Positions 1 through 8,134 of a stretch of 14,340 bases of DNA are shown piece by piece. The stretch is from a bacterium. GTDB lineage: Bacteria > Actinomycetota > Humimicrobiia > Humimicrobiales > Humimicrobiaceae. A program made the position numbers and the translations under genes. The notes under the pieces are model-generated. The model saw only the letters and a program-made list of their open reading frames with translations. It was not told where the DNA came from and searched no databases. The DNA is taken from positions 1 to 14,340 of the forward strand of contig JAUWQC010000009.1 of assembly GCA_030611285.1 (NCBI GenBank), read 5' to 3'. Position 1 is the stretch's first letter. Every line of letters begins with the position of its first letter.

Positions 1-428
1 TAGGAGAGAAGATTAAGATTTTATCCAATTACTGTATTGAAAAAAATATTCCCCTGGTTATATTCTGCGCGTCAGGTGGAGCAAGAATGCAGGAGGGGAT
101 AGTATCTCTGATGCAAATGGCAAAGGCAGTCTCCAGTGTGAACAGAGTAAGGGAGAATAAAATCCCCTATATAACCATAATTACCAATCCCACTTCTGGA
201 GGTGTTAGCGCAAGCTTTGCCACAATTGCAGATATTATAATAGCGGAACCTGGCGCGCTCTTCTGCTTCGCAGGTCCAAGAGTTGTAAAACAGACTATAA
301 AAAAGAATCTTCCTCCGGATTTTGGAACTTCAGAGAGGAATTTAAAAAATGGTCAGGTGGATATGATTGTAAATAGAAGTGATCTCAAGAATACCCTGAC
401 TAATCTGTTAAAGTTATTTAAGGAATGA
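1..428 (+). CDS. accD: Acetyl-CoA carboxylase carboxyltransferase subunit beta (3' part)
   Basis: This is the C-terminal 141 residues of AccD, read from the first full codon at position 3; the 5' end lies outside the window. With AccA, AccD forms the carboxyltransferase that moves the carboxyl group from biotin carboxyl carrier protein to acetyl-CoA, giving malonyl-CoA for fatty acid synthesis in the cytoplasm. The crotonase-like core is recognisable: ASGGARMQEG followed by LMQMAKA, then NPTSGGVSASFA, and a GPRVVKQTI segment with a C-terminal VDMIVNRSDLKNTL. These are classic AccD blocks. The N-terminal zinc finger expected in this family would be upstream and cannot be checked. accA follows after 6 nt, so the two are almost certainly one operon. 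The match to the family is very clear. Confidence 0.96.
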   Translation, partial: GEKIKILSNYCIEKNIPLVIFCASGGARMQEGIVSLMQMAKAVSSVNRVRENKIPYITIITNPTSGGVSASFATIADIIIAEPGALFCFAGPRVVKQTIKKNLPPDFGTSERNLKNGQVDMIVNRSDLKNTLTNLLKLFKE

Positions 429-434
429 TATGGT

Positions 435-1409
435 ATGGATTTAAAAAAGCTGGAAGAAATTCCAAAAAGTTATCTTAAAGAGATTCTAAGGTCACTGTCC
501 AAGCTTGAAAAATTGAAAAAGATCCCTTTCTTTACCGGCATACATTTTAAAGATGCAGAAAGAGATCTTTCCCGGAAAATTGAAAGTTATAAAAAAGTTG
601 AAAGGGACGCTAAAAGAGTATGGAAGATCGTAGAGCTTTCGAGAGATGAAAACCGACCACAATGCCTGGATTATATAAATGGAGTTTTTGAAGATTTTGT
701 AAAACTTTCCGGTGACAGACTGACTGGTGAGGACAGGTCGATTGTTGCAGGTCTGGGTAAGATTAATGGAAAGACTGTTGCTGTTATAGGGCATAATAAA
801 GGCAAGGATATAAAGCAGAGATTGGAGTATAACTTTGGTATGAGCATACCTCAGGGATATAGAAAATCCCAGAGGATTATGCGGCTGGCCGACAGGTTTG
901 GTTTTCCTATTGTTACTTTAATAGATACGCCAGGAGCGTACCCTGCTCTTGAAGCTGAGGATGATGGACAGGCCAGCGCTATTGCAAAAAGTATCTTGCT
1001 TATGTTTGAAGTTAAGGTTCCCATTATTGCTATTTTAATTGGTGAAGGAGGAAGCGGGGGAGCGCTGGCGCTGGCTGTTGGAAATGAAGTGGCAATGCTG
1101 GAAAATTCCACTTACTCTGTCATTTCACCAGAAGGATGCGCAGCTATTCTATGGAAAAATCCTTCCGGTACTAAACTGGCAGCAAGGGAACTAAAACTGA
1201 CTTCAAAAGATATGCTTGGACTCAACATAATAGATAGGATTATTCCCGAACCCATTGGCGGGGCTCAGAATGCGCCCGGGAGAATGGTAAAGATTGTAAA
1301 AAAATATATTATTGGGGCGCTGGAGAGGTTTGCCGGCATTTCTGGAGAAGAATTAAAGTCCAGAAGAGCTAAGAAATTTGAATCCATGGGATTTTTCGGT
1401 ACAGAATGA
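435..1409 (+). CDS. accA: Acetyl-CoA carboxylase carboxyltransferase subunit alpha
   Basis: A 324-residue AccA, close to the usual ~320. It is the partner of AccD in the alpha2beta2 carboxyltransferase that makes malonyl-CoA. The N-terminal ~80 residues are the helical AccA extension. The crotonase-like core follows, with TLIDTPGAYP (161-170), the GEGGSGGA glycine-rich oxyanion-type loop (203-210) and SPEGCAAILWK (231-241). The usual GIGAEERGQ stretch reads ALEAEDDGQ here, a mild local variant. The ATG lies 6 nt after the accD stop. An AAGGA about 10 nt upstream, inside the end of accD, can serve as the ribosome binding site. The gene ends 6 nt from the stop of the convergent kinase gene, leaving no room for a terminator hairpin between them. 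Confidence 0.97.
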   Translation: MDLKKLEEIPKSYLKEILRSLSKLEKLKKIPFFTGIHFKDAERDLSRKIESYKKVERDAKRVWKIVELSRDENRPQCLDYINGVFEDFVKLSGDRLTGEDRSIVAGLGKINGKTVAVIGHNKGKDIKQRLEYNFGMSIPQGYRKSQRIMRLADRFGFPIVTLIDTPGAYPALEAEDDGQASAIAKSILLMFEVKVPIIAILIGEGGSGGALALAVGNEVAMLENSTYSVISPEGCAAILWKNPSGTKLAARELKLTSKDMLGLNIIDRIIPEPIGGAQNAPGRMVKIVKKYIIGALERFAGISGEELKSRRAKKFESMGFFGTE

Positions 1410-1415
1410 CAGGTC

Positions 1416-3236
1416 TTAACTGCCTATAAATAAAATGATACTGGAGGCCGGGGAAATGTAGGTACCGGCTTCAGGATATTGACCTAAAACTGTACCTTCC
1501 TGTACCGAGTAATCCGTATTTATATAACTTATTTCATAATTAATATTATCAGAATCAAGTTTATTTTTAGCTTGCCCAAGGTCAAGCTGTATGAGATCAG
1601 GAACAGGAACCAGTAGCTCGCTTGTTGAAATTACTAGTTCCACCACACTATTTACTTCAACTTCGGAACCCGGAGATGGAATTACTTCCATAACTATCCC
1701 GGGTTCATTTATGATATCTGTTAACGGAGCTTTGCTGCTTATTACTATCAAGCCAAGGGACTTAAGGTAGTTTGATGCATCTACATAGTCCCGGTCAATA
1801 ATATACGGAACGATAATAATCTTTTTACCCTTACTCACAGTTATCTTAACAGATCCCCCAGGCTCAATTTTTTCATTAAACTCCGGGCTCTGGTCTATTA
1901 TCAGATTTTCTTTAAAAGTACTGGAATATTCTTTAGAAATATCTCCTTTTACAAGTCCAAAATCCTCCAATATCTTTGAGGCTTCTTCCAGGCTGAGGCA
2001 GATCAGATTAGGGGTTAAAATATAGGTTATTTCCTGACCTCGACTGGTAACTACTTTAATATCACTGCCGGCTGGAATATTTTTCCCTGGTTCCGGAGTC
2101 TGTTCTATGATGAATCCTTCCGGGATTTCAGAATGGTAGATTTCGTCTTTTACTATCAAATTCAGATCAAATAATGTCAGTATTTCTTTCGCATTTTCAG
2201 CTGGAATATTTTCAAGCGGGGGAACTGATACCATATTGTGACCGACAGTACTATTATAGTATTTATAACTGTAGAATATAAATAGGACCATAAAGATAAT
2301 CATAAAAGCTGCTATGATAATAGTGGCCAGATGAGGCCTTATTTTTTTTATAATTACACCGGCTCTATTTAAATTTTGTCCTTTGGCACTAAAACTTAAA
2401 GGTTTATTGGTCTGGTATTTTTGAAGATCACCTATCAGTTCTCTTACAGTTGGATAGCGCGCCAGGGGATTTTTTTCCATACAGTGCATTGTTATATCTT
2501 CTAATTTCTCTGGTATATTTTCCATCAACTCTGACGGCTTTAAAGGTTTTTCATTTATATGTTTCAGACTAATGTCAATTGAGTTACTTCCTCTAAAAGG
2601 AACATCTGCAGTTAACATTTCGTAAAGTACAATCCCTAATGAGTAAATATCTGTCCGGTGGTCTAAGACTTCTCCCTTTGCCTGTTCAGGTGAGATGTAA
2701 TGAGCTGTTCCCATTATATTCAATGTTTTGGTGACATCGGTGGTGAGGGATTTTGCAATACCAAAATCAGTAACTTTAACTTTCCCTTCCGGAGTTACAA
2801 GTATATTCTGTGGCTTAATATCACGGTGTATGAGGTTGTTTTTATGAGCTGTCAGCAGGGCGCTGGAGATTTGTATAGCATAGTCAGCAATAGTCTCAGG
2901 GGGCAGGGGACCTTTTTTTTCTATTATTTCCTTTAAACTTTCTCCCTCAACATATTCCATGCAAATAAAATAGGAGCCATTAAATTCTCCCCAGTCATAT
3001 ACCTGGACAATATTAGGATGATTAAGCCTGGCCAGGATTTGCGCTTCATTCTTAAATCTTGCCACAAAGTTTCTATCACCTGCGTAATTAGCAGATAATA
3101 CTTTTACAGCGACTTTTCTGTTCAGTTTTAAGTCATCTCCCAGAAAGATATCAGCCATTCCACCCGAAGCTATCTTTTTGATTATCCTGTATCTTTTTGA
3201 GATTAATTTATATTTTCTAGAATCTTTCTCTGGCAT
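1416..3236 (-). CDS. pknB: PASTA-domain serine/threonine protein kinase (PknB/PrkC type)
   Basis: A 606-residue membrane Ser/Thr kinase. The kinase domain spans about 16-275. It has a glycine-rich loop (IASGGMADIF, 22-31), catalytic lysine K45 in AVKVL, HRDIKPQN (137-144, catalytic D139), DFG (157-159) and SPE (182-184) in the activation segment. One transmembrane helix lies at about 303-323. Outside it are four PASTA-like repeats (about 336-399, 405-470, 473-537, 541-606). In this family the PASTA domains bind muropeptides or lipid II, and the kinase controls cell-wall synthesis, division or dormancy exit. The gene begins 3 nt after the stop of the PP2C phosphatase gene with no clear Shine-Dalgarno, so translational coupling is likely. 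The phosphatase is the expected antagonist. Unlike many actinobacterial loci, no rodA, pbp or FHA genes are adjacent in this window. Confidence 0.96.
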   Translation of the reverse strand: MPEKDSRKYKLISKRYRIIKKIASGGMADIFLGDDLKLNRKVAVKVLSANYAGDRNFVARFKNEAQILARLNHPNIVQVYDWGEFNGSYFICMEYVEGESLKEIIEKKGPLPPETIADYAIQISSALLTAHKNNLIHRDIKPQNILVTPEGKVKVTDFGIAKSLTTDVTKTLNIMGTAHYISPEQAKGEVLDHRTDIYSLGIVLYEMLTADVPFRGSNSIDISLKHINEKPLKPSELMENIPEKLEDITMHCMEKNPLARYPTVRELIGDLQKYQTNKPLSFSAKGQNLNRAGVIIKKIRPHLATIIIAAFMIIFMVLFIFYSYKYYNSTVGHNMVSVPPLENIPAENAKEILTLFDLNLIVKDEIYHSEIPEGFIIEQTPEPGKNIPAGSDIKVVTSRGQEITYILTPNLICLSLEEASKILEDFGLVKGDISKEYSSTFKENLIIDQSPEFNEKIEPGGSVKITVSKGKKIIIVPYIIDRDYVDASNYLKSLGLIVISSKAPLTDIINEPGIVMEVIPSPGSEVEVNSVVELVISTSELLVPVPDLIQLDLGQAKNKLDSDNINYEISYINTDYSVQEGTVLGQYPEAGTYISPASSIILFIGS

Positions 3237-3239
3237 ATA

Positions 3240-3998
3240 TTAAATTTTTACAACTATAACTGTTATATTATCCAAACCGCCTTTTTTAATTGCACCTTTT
3301 ATAAGATTTTTCGCAATATTTCTGGCATCTTTATATTTATCAATAATATTAGCGATATCTTCATCCTTCAACATTGAATTAAGTCCATCGGAACACAGGA
3401 GCAGTATATCTTCAGGTAAGACTTTATATGAATTAAAATCCGGATCTATATCTTTTACAACCCCGAGGACATTTGTGAGGTAGTTTCTTTGAGGATGATT
3501 GAAAGTTTGCTCATAGCTTATTTCTCCTCTTCTGAATAGTTCACCAACGATGGTATGGTCGGATGTTAACAGATTAAACTCACTGCCTCTTTTAATGTAA
3601 AGTCTGCTGTCACCCACGTGAATTGTATATGCTTTGTCTTGCTGGATATAGCATCCGGTAAATGTGGTTCCCATACCATAATATTCAGGTTGCAGGATTG
3701 CTTTACTAAATATTTCCCTGTTGGCACTTTTAATGCTTTTAAGCAATAGTTCCTTTATCTGGCTGGAGTCTAGAATATCTGTTTTTTTATTAGCTGAAAT
3801 TTTTTTACTTCTATCTTTCAGGCTGCTATTAAAATTTTTTATGAAAGTTTCAACAGCAATTCTGCTTGCAACCTCTCCAGCCATGTGTCCTCCCATACCA
3901 TCGGCTACAATAAAAAGGTTGCTTTTAGCATAAAGGTAATCTTCATTTTTTTCTCTATATTTTCCAATGTCTGTATCTGCGAAATATTCCATGTGCAT
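3240..3998 (-). CDS. prpC: PP2C-family Ser/Thr protein phosphatase (Stp/PrpC type)
   Basis: A 252-residue PPM/PP2C phosphatase of the compact bacterial type with no extra domains. The metal-binding and catalytic blocks are all present: KNEDYLY (D20), ADGMGGHMAGE (DGMGG 33-37), GDSRLY (129-134), LLCSDGLN (D204) and GGLDNITVIVV (D243). It should use two Mn/Mg ions to dephosphorylate the kinase encoded next to it and that kinase's substrates. It is the first gene of a two-gene minus-strand operon, with the kinase 3 nt downstream. The start is either the ATG at 3998 or the ATG two codons later (3992); both give an intact N terminus and neither has a strong Shine-Dalgarno. The region of about 58-80 is a lysine-rich insertion between motifs, probably a surface loop. 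Confidence 0.95.
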   Translation of the reverse strand: MHMEYFADTDIGKYREKNEDYLYAKSNLFIVADGMGGHMAGEVASRIAVETFIKNFNSSLKDRSKKISANKKTDILDSSQIKELLLKSIKSANREIFSKAILQPEYYGMGTTFTGCYIQQDKAYTIHVGDSRLYIKRGSEFNLLTSDHTIVGELFRRGEISYEQTFNHPQRNYLTNVLGVVKDIDPDFNSYKVLPEDILLLCSDGLNSMLKDEDIANIIDKYKDARNIAKNLIKGAIKKGGLDNITVIVVKI

Positions 3999-4028
3999 TA
4001 TTATATGTCATAATTTACCATTAATAAA

Positions 4029-4034
4029 ATTATA
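4029..4034 (-). promoter_or_regulatory. Possible -10 box for the phosphatase-kinase operon
   Basis: On the minus strand this reads TATAAT, a perfect sigma70 -10 hexamer, about 30 nt upstream of the phosphatase start. No convincing -35 is found at 16-18 nt spacing, and the whole 3999-4224 intergenic stretch is so AT-rich that chance matches are expected. This 226-nt stretch separates two divergent genes and must hold promoters for both. No inverted-repeat operator was seen in it. Confidence 0.25.
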
Positions 4035-4224
4035 CCTGTTAAATTACGTGTTAGTTTCTGATTTTTTATCTGGTGAAGAGCTTCCAGTAGTGGTAGCATT
4101 AAATAAACATACTGGAAAATTTAGAAAATAATTATTAAGTAGTGTTAAAGAATATAAAAACTAGTATCATAAATATGTATTAAAATTAAATTATTAAAAA
4201 TAGAAAAGAATAGGTGAAAATCAA

Positions 4225-5451
4225 TTGGATATTTATAAAGAAGCGCTGGAAATGCATAAAAAAAATGTTGGTAAGATTGATATAATAAGTAAAGTAAAAA
4301 CCAATAGCGACCATGACTTATCCCTCGCATATTCCCCGGGCGTTGCGGAACCCTGCCGTATAATTGCTGAAAACCCGGGGGAATTAAATACATATACAGC
4401 CAGAGGCAATATGATTGCGGTGGTATCTGATGGCTCCGCGGTACTGGGTCTTGGAAATATCGGAGCCAGAGCAGCTCTTCCGGTAATGGAAGGAAAATGT
4501 GTGTTGTTTAAGCAGTTTGGAGGAGTATCTGCCTTTCCTATATGTATAGACAGCCAGGATAATGAAGTAGTTATAAGTACTATAAGAATGCTGGAGCCAT
4601 CATTTGCAGGGATAAACCTGGAGGACATTGCTGCGCCCAGGTGTTTTGAGATCGAAGACAGGCTGAAGAGAGAAACAAATATGCTTATCTTCCATGATGA
4701 TCAGCATGGGACTGCCATTGTAACTCTGGCCGGGCTGTTCGGCGCTCTGAAGATTTACAGGAAAGACATAACAGAGGTAAAAATAGTAGTAAATGGAGCA
4801 GGAGCAGCCGGTACCTCTATTGCAAATTTATTAAATTGCATCGGTGCAACCGATATTATTGTGTGCGACAGCAAAGGAATAATATATAAGGGCAGGGAAG
4901 GCTTGAATGCCGCAAAGCAAAGGCTGGCAGAACTTACAAATTCAAATAATATAAAAGGAGACCTATCCTGTGCATTGGAGGATGCCGATGTATTCATCGG
5001 GGTATCAGTGGCAAATGTCCTGGCTGCCGAAATGATAAAAAAGATGAAGAAAAATCCAATTATATTTGCCCTGGCAAATCCAGAGCCTGAAATTAAACCA
5101 GAGCTTGCAATGGAATGTGGTGTCAGGATTATTGCTACCGGAAGAAGCGATTATCCCAATCAGGTTAATAATGTACTGGCATTTCCAGGAATATTCAGGG
5201 GAGCTCTTGACGCGAGGGCAATAGAAATAAACACAGAAATTAAACTGGCTGCTGTAAAAGCCATTTCGGAAATTGTGAGTAATAATCTAAAGGAAGATTA
5301 CATTATTCCCAAACCCTTTGACAGAAGGGTTCTACCGGCTGTTGCGGTAAGTGTAGCCAGGGCTGCTATGGAGACCGGTAATACGCGCGGTGAGGTAGAT
5401 TTAGAATTTATTGAAAGAAAGGCAAAAAAAATTATAGAAAACCGGTTATGA
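4225..5451 (+). CDS. NAD(P)-dependent malic enzyme (malate dehydrogenase, oxaloacetate-decarboxylating)
   Basis: A 408-residue protein matching the short bacterial malic enzymes that convert malate to pyruvate plus CO2 with reduction of NAD(P). The N-terminal catalytic part contains LSLAYSPGVAEPC with the general acid Y36, the catalytic lysine region MEGKCVLFK (K91), metal ligands in NLEDIAAPRCFEIE (E133, D134) and FHDDQHGTA (156-163). The Rossmann dinucleotide site is VVNGAGAAG (188-196), and ATGRSDYPNQVNN lies at 304-316. There is no phosphotransacetylase-like C-terminal extension as in MaeB. The start is TTG at 4225, preceded by AGGTG 8 nt upstream; no in-frame ATG gives the family N terminus. 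Cofactor preference cannot be judged safely. The gene is transcribed alone, divergently from the phosphatase-kinase pair, and its stop overlaps the beginning of a decayed lactate-racemase-family remnant. Confidence 0.95.
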   Translation: MDIYKEALEMHKKNVGKIDIISKVKTNSDHDLSLAYSPGVAEPCRIIAENPGELNTYTARGNMIAVVSDGSAVLGLGNIGARAALPVMEGKCVLFKQFGGVSAFPICIDSQDNEVVISTIRMLEPSFAGINLEDIAAPRCFEIEDRLKRETNMLIFHDDQHGTAIVTLAGLFGALKIYRKDITEVKIVVNGAGAAGTSIANLLNCIGATDIIVCDSKGIIYKGREGLNAAKQRLAELTNSNNIKGDLSCALEDADVFIGVSVANVLAAEMIKKMKKNPIIFALANPEPEIKPELAMECGVRIIATGRSDYPNQVNNVLAFPGIFRGALDARAIEINTEIKLAAVKAISEIVSNNLKEDYIIPKPFDRRVLPAVAVSVARAAMETGNTRGEVDLEFIERKAKKIIENRL

Positions 5452-5452
5452 G

Positions 5453-5626
5453 AGTAGAAATACTGATGTTTTACTTTATTCAGATTTTACCCGGGATGAA
5501 ACTGAAAAAATGGGTTTTAAAAAGATAGAGAATATTCAGGAGTATGTAGATCATAGAATTTCCCAGAATGGTAAAATTAAAATAACCATAGTTCCTACTG
5601 GAAGGTTTGTCAGATTAAGGAAATGA
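5453..5626 (+). pseudogene. 3' remnant of a LarA-like (DUF2088, lactate racemase family) gene
   Basis: Directly after the malic enzyme stop, frame 2 is open to a TGA at 5624-5626 and encodes VLLYSDFTRDETEKMGF, then IENIQEYVDHRISQNGKIK, then ITIVPTGRF. This matches the pattern of the C-terminal end of nickel-dependent lactate racemase (LarA) family proteins. In those proteins a late strand leads to an 'E-x-x-x-MGF' helix, then 'EEAL...HG..AKV' and a closing 'VIPxG'. Only about 54 codons are present, there is no plausible start codon in the frame, and the ~370 upstream residues of a full LarA are missing. I therefore read it as a deletion remnant. The identification is by pattern memory and is moderate. 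It could also be a fortuitous open frame. Confidence 0.45.
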
Positions 5627-5822
5627 TAATTAATGAATATTACTACCTGATTTAAAAATTTAATTAATTATTTTAAAGCGTTTCCGGTAATACCAGCAGC
5701 TCCTCAAATAACAAAGAATACAATTCTATACCATCAGACAGATTTTATACTTTAAAAGAAGAAGTAACCATTAGGTTTTATCAGGTCCCAAAATCTTTAT
5801 TTAATAACACAATAGGTAATTC
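5627..5822 (+). other. Non-coding or decayed stretch between remnants
   Basis: With the preceding remnant, about 370 bases here hold no intact gene. One feature stands out. Frame 1 is open from 5677 to a TAG at 5827-5829 (50 codons), with a serine-rich start (SGNTSSSSNN) followed by DRFYTLKEEVTIRFYQVP. It has no start codon, no ribosome binding site and no family I recognise. It may be another gene fragment, for example a secreted-protein linker, or chance. No tRNA, terminator hairpin or strong promoter was seen. Confidence 0.35.
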
Positions 5823-6221
5823 GTGGTAGGCAACGATACAATTTCGAGTACATTTTTAGTGAGACAATTCGCGGCATTGAAATTCAAGGAACTTGGGTTT
5901 AAAATTGTTTCAACCGAAGGCGCAAAGAGATTTTTCGAAAAGAATAATATAAAAGTAGAGCTTATCAAAAAAATGAATGAGGGATGTCCAAATATTGTAG
6001 ATGCAATTAATAATAAAGAGATAGTCATTATAATAAATACGCCTGCAGGGAAAAGCGCTGCCTACAACGGCTCTTATATCAGAAAAGCAGCTATAAAATA
6101 TAAAATTCCTTATATTACTACCACGGCTGCGGCTTTAGCAGCAGCAGAAGGAATAAATGTGTATCTTGGAAATAAGGGGAGCGTTAAATCGTCGCAGGAG
6201 TATCATAAAGAGATTAGTTAA
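5823..6221 (+). pseudogene. carB: C-terminal MGS-like domain fragment of carbamoyl-phosphate synthase large subunit
   Basis: The 132-codon frame encodes KFKELGFKIVSTEGAKRF, NEGCPNIVDAI, IIINTPAGKSA, then IRKAAIKYKIPYITTTAAA. This is the C-terminal methylglyoxal-synthase-like allosteric domain of CarB, where UMP or ornithine bind in characterised enzymes. The two ATP-grasp halves (about 930 residues) are absent. The residues before KFKELGF look scrambled compared with CarB, and the only starts are GTG codons without a Shine-Dalgarno. It is therefore most likely a 5'-deleted pseudogene. The alternatives are a free-standing MGS-like domain protein or an assembly join. It is not methylglyoxal synthase itself, because the loop and the NTP-G-K block are of the CarB type. 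The intact DUF1846 gene begins 27 nt downstream. Confidence 0.75.
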
Positions 6222-6248
6222 GTAACCTTTTAAAACGAAGGATACCTT

Positions 6249-7784
6249 ATGTCTAAAAGAGTTATTACCAATAAAATATGTTTTGATAACGAGAAATACC
6301 TGAAAGAGCAGACAAAGGAGATTCTTAAACGGGTAAAAAGATTCGATAATAAGCTTTATCTTGAGTTTGGCGGGAAAATTTGTTTTGATTACCATGCTGC
6401 CCGTGTCCTTCCGGGTTATGACCTGAATGTCAAGATGCGTCTTTTGGAAAAACTTAAAGATTATGCAGAGATAATTGTAAGCGTCTATGCAAAGGATATC
6501 GAGCAGGGAAGGGTAAGGGGTGATTTTGGCATAACATATGACCTCGCAACATTGAAACTCATAGATGATTTAAGAGAATGGGGCCTTGATGTAGCGGCCG
6601 TGGTTATCACAAGATTTACCAATGAGCCATCCGCCCTTAAGTTTAAAAGAAGACTTGAAAGATCGGGCATTAAAGTATACAAACATTATCCTATTAAAGG
6701 TTATCCTTTTGATGTAGAAAAAATAGTTAGCCCGCGAGGTTATGGAAAAAACGATTATATCCATACAAAGAAGCCAATAGTTATCATAACGGCTCCGGGG
6801 CCAGGCAGCGGAAAGCTTAGCGTATGTCTTTCTCAATTATATAACGACCACAAAAAAGGCATAAAATCCGGATACGCAAAGTTTGAGACATTTCCGATAT
6901 GGAACCTTCCGTTAAGCCATCCAGTAAATATTGCCTACGAGGCAGCGACTGCTGACTTAGGCGATTTTAATCTGATAGACCCCCATCATTTAGAAAAATA
7001 CGGCGAAAAAGCTGTAAATTACAACCGTGATGTCGAAGCGTTTCCTATACTGAAAAATATAATACACAAAATCACCGGATTGGATAACAGCTATTATAAT
7101 TCGCCCACAGATATGGGAGTTAATAGGGCGGGTTTTGGTATTATAGATGACAGAATAGCAAGAATAGCAGCAAAGCAGGAAATAATACGCAGGTTTTTCA
7201 GGCATAATTTAGAGTTTGCAATAGGTATCGGCACTAAAGAAGAATTCGAAAGAGTAAAGGCTATTATGAAGAAAGTAGGAGTAAAGCCCGAGGATAGAGC
7301 AGTTGTTCTGCCGGCAAGGGCTGCGGCAGAGGAGTGCAGGAAAAAAGGCAAAGGCAATAAAGGATATTACTGCGGAGCCGCGATTGAATTAAACAACGGG
7401 GAAATTATTACAGGTAAAAATTCTCCGCTTATGCACGCTGCTTCCAGCGCTATTATAAACGCCATAAAATATCTGGCAGGCATTAAGGATAAAGTGCACA
7501 TCCTCAAGCCAGAGGTTATTAATGATTTATCTAAATTAAAGAAAGAGATACTGTCTATGTCATCGGAGAGTTTAAATCTCGACGAGATTTTGGTTGCGCT
7601 ATCAGTAAGTGCGCATATGGATAAGAATGCAAAGAGGGCTATATTGAGACTTAAAATTTTAAGAGGTTGCGAACTTCACAGCACGCATTTGCCCACGCCG
7701 GGGGATGAGGCAGGATTGAGAAAGTTGGGAATAAATTTTACAACAGACGCTATACCGTCGTCGAGCTTGTTTTTTAATTATTGA
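6249..7784 (+). CDS. DUF1846 (UPF0371) family protein
   Basis: A full-length 511-residue member of the DUF1846/UPF0371 family, whose members are about 490-510 residues. Characteristic blocks include KLYLEFGGKICFDYHAARVLPGYD (36-59), ARNDI-like AKDIEQGRVRGDFGITYD (81-98), a P-loop-like APGPGSGKL (182-190), FPIWNLPLSHPVNIAYEAATADL and the C-terminal CELHSTHLPTPGDE. Structures of the family are known, but the reaction is not established as far as I know. The glycine-rich loop suggests nucleotide or phosphate binding. The start is supported by AAGGA 6 nt before the ATG. It is the only intact gene in a patch of remnants. It ends 17 nt before the start of a broken PurF-like gene, which hints at a former nucleotide-metabolism operon (inference). 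Confidence 0.93.
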   Translation: MSKRVITNKICFDNEKYLKEQTKEILKRVKRFDNKLYLEFGGKICFDYHAARVLPGYDLNVKMRLLEKLKDYAEIIVSVYAKDIEQGRVRGDFGITYDLATLKLIDDLREWGLDVAAVVITRFTNEPSALKFKRRLERSGIKVYKHYPIKGYPFDVEKIVSPRGYGKNDYIHTKKPIVIITAPGPGSGKLSVCLSQLYNDHKKGIKSGYAKFETFPIWNLPLSHPVNIAYEAATADLGDFNLIDPHHLEKYGEKAVNYNRDVEAFPILKNIIHKITGLDNSYYNSPTDMGVNRAGFGIIDDRIARIAAKQEIIRRFFRHNLEFAIGIGTKEEFERVKAIMKKVGVKPEDRAVVLPARAAAEECRKKGKGNKGYYCGAAIELNNGEIITGKNSPLMHAASSAIINAIKYLAGIKDKVHILKPEVINDLSKLKKEILSMSSESLNLDEILVALSVSAHMDKNAKRAILRLKILRGCELHSTHLPTPGDEAGLRKLGINFTTDAIPSSSLFFNY

Positions 7785-7801
7785 GGAAATGGGACACACA
7801 A

Positions 7802-8050
7802 ATGAGCGGCGTTTTTGGAATTGTCTCAGAGAAAAATTGTTCTACGGATTTATTTTACGGAATTGATTATCAGTCTCATTTAGGAACACAGTATGGTGGT
7901 ATCGCAGTATTAAACGGCAAGAAGATTTACAGGCAGATACACGATATCTCCCAGAGTCAGTTCAAATCAAAGTTCGGGGAGGATTATAAAAAAGTAGAGG
8001 TGCAATGTTTATATCACTTGCTAAAACCTATGCTGGAAAAAATAATATAA
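7802..8050 (+). pseudogene. N-terminal fragment of a PurF-like class II glutamine amidotransferase family protein
   Basis: From the ATG at 7802 the protein reads MSGVFGIVS, then DLFYGIDYQSHLGTQYGGIAV, then IHDISQSQFKSKFGEDYKK. This is the opening of an amidophosphoribosyltransferase-like family seen in anaerobes, in which the usual catalytic Cys2 (MCGIFG) is replaced. After about 62 family-like codons the sequence becomes unrelated and stops at 8050, where the family needs several hundred more residues with a phosphoribosyltransferase domain. An overlapping frame (8005-8067, MFISLAKTYAGKNNINLNFR) could be the other side of a deletion junction. It may be the 3' end of this or another gene; I cannot identify it. 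Upstream of the ATG there is GGGA at about 8 nt and GAGGA slightly further away. A truncated pseudogene is the best reading. Confidence 0.65.
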
Positions 8051-8134
8051 ATCTGAATTTCAGGTAATAAAAGATAAAGAAGATAAAAAATAAAAAATTT
8101 TTTCCTTAAAAAATTCATTTAAATTTTTAAATTA

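Noticed and set aside
5823..6221. Methylglyoxal synthase
   Set aside because: The NEGxPNIVD and INTPAGK blocks are those of the CarB C-terminal domain rather than MgsA.
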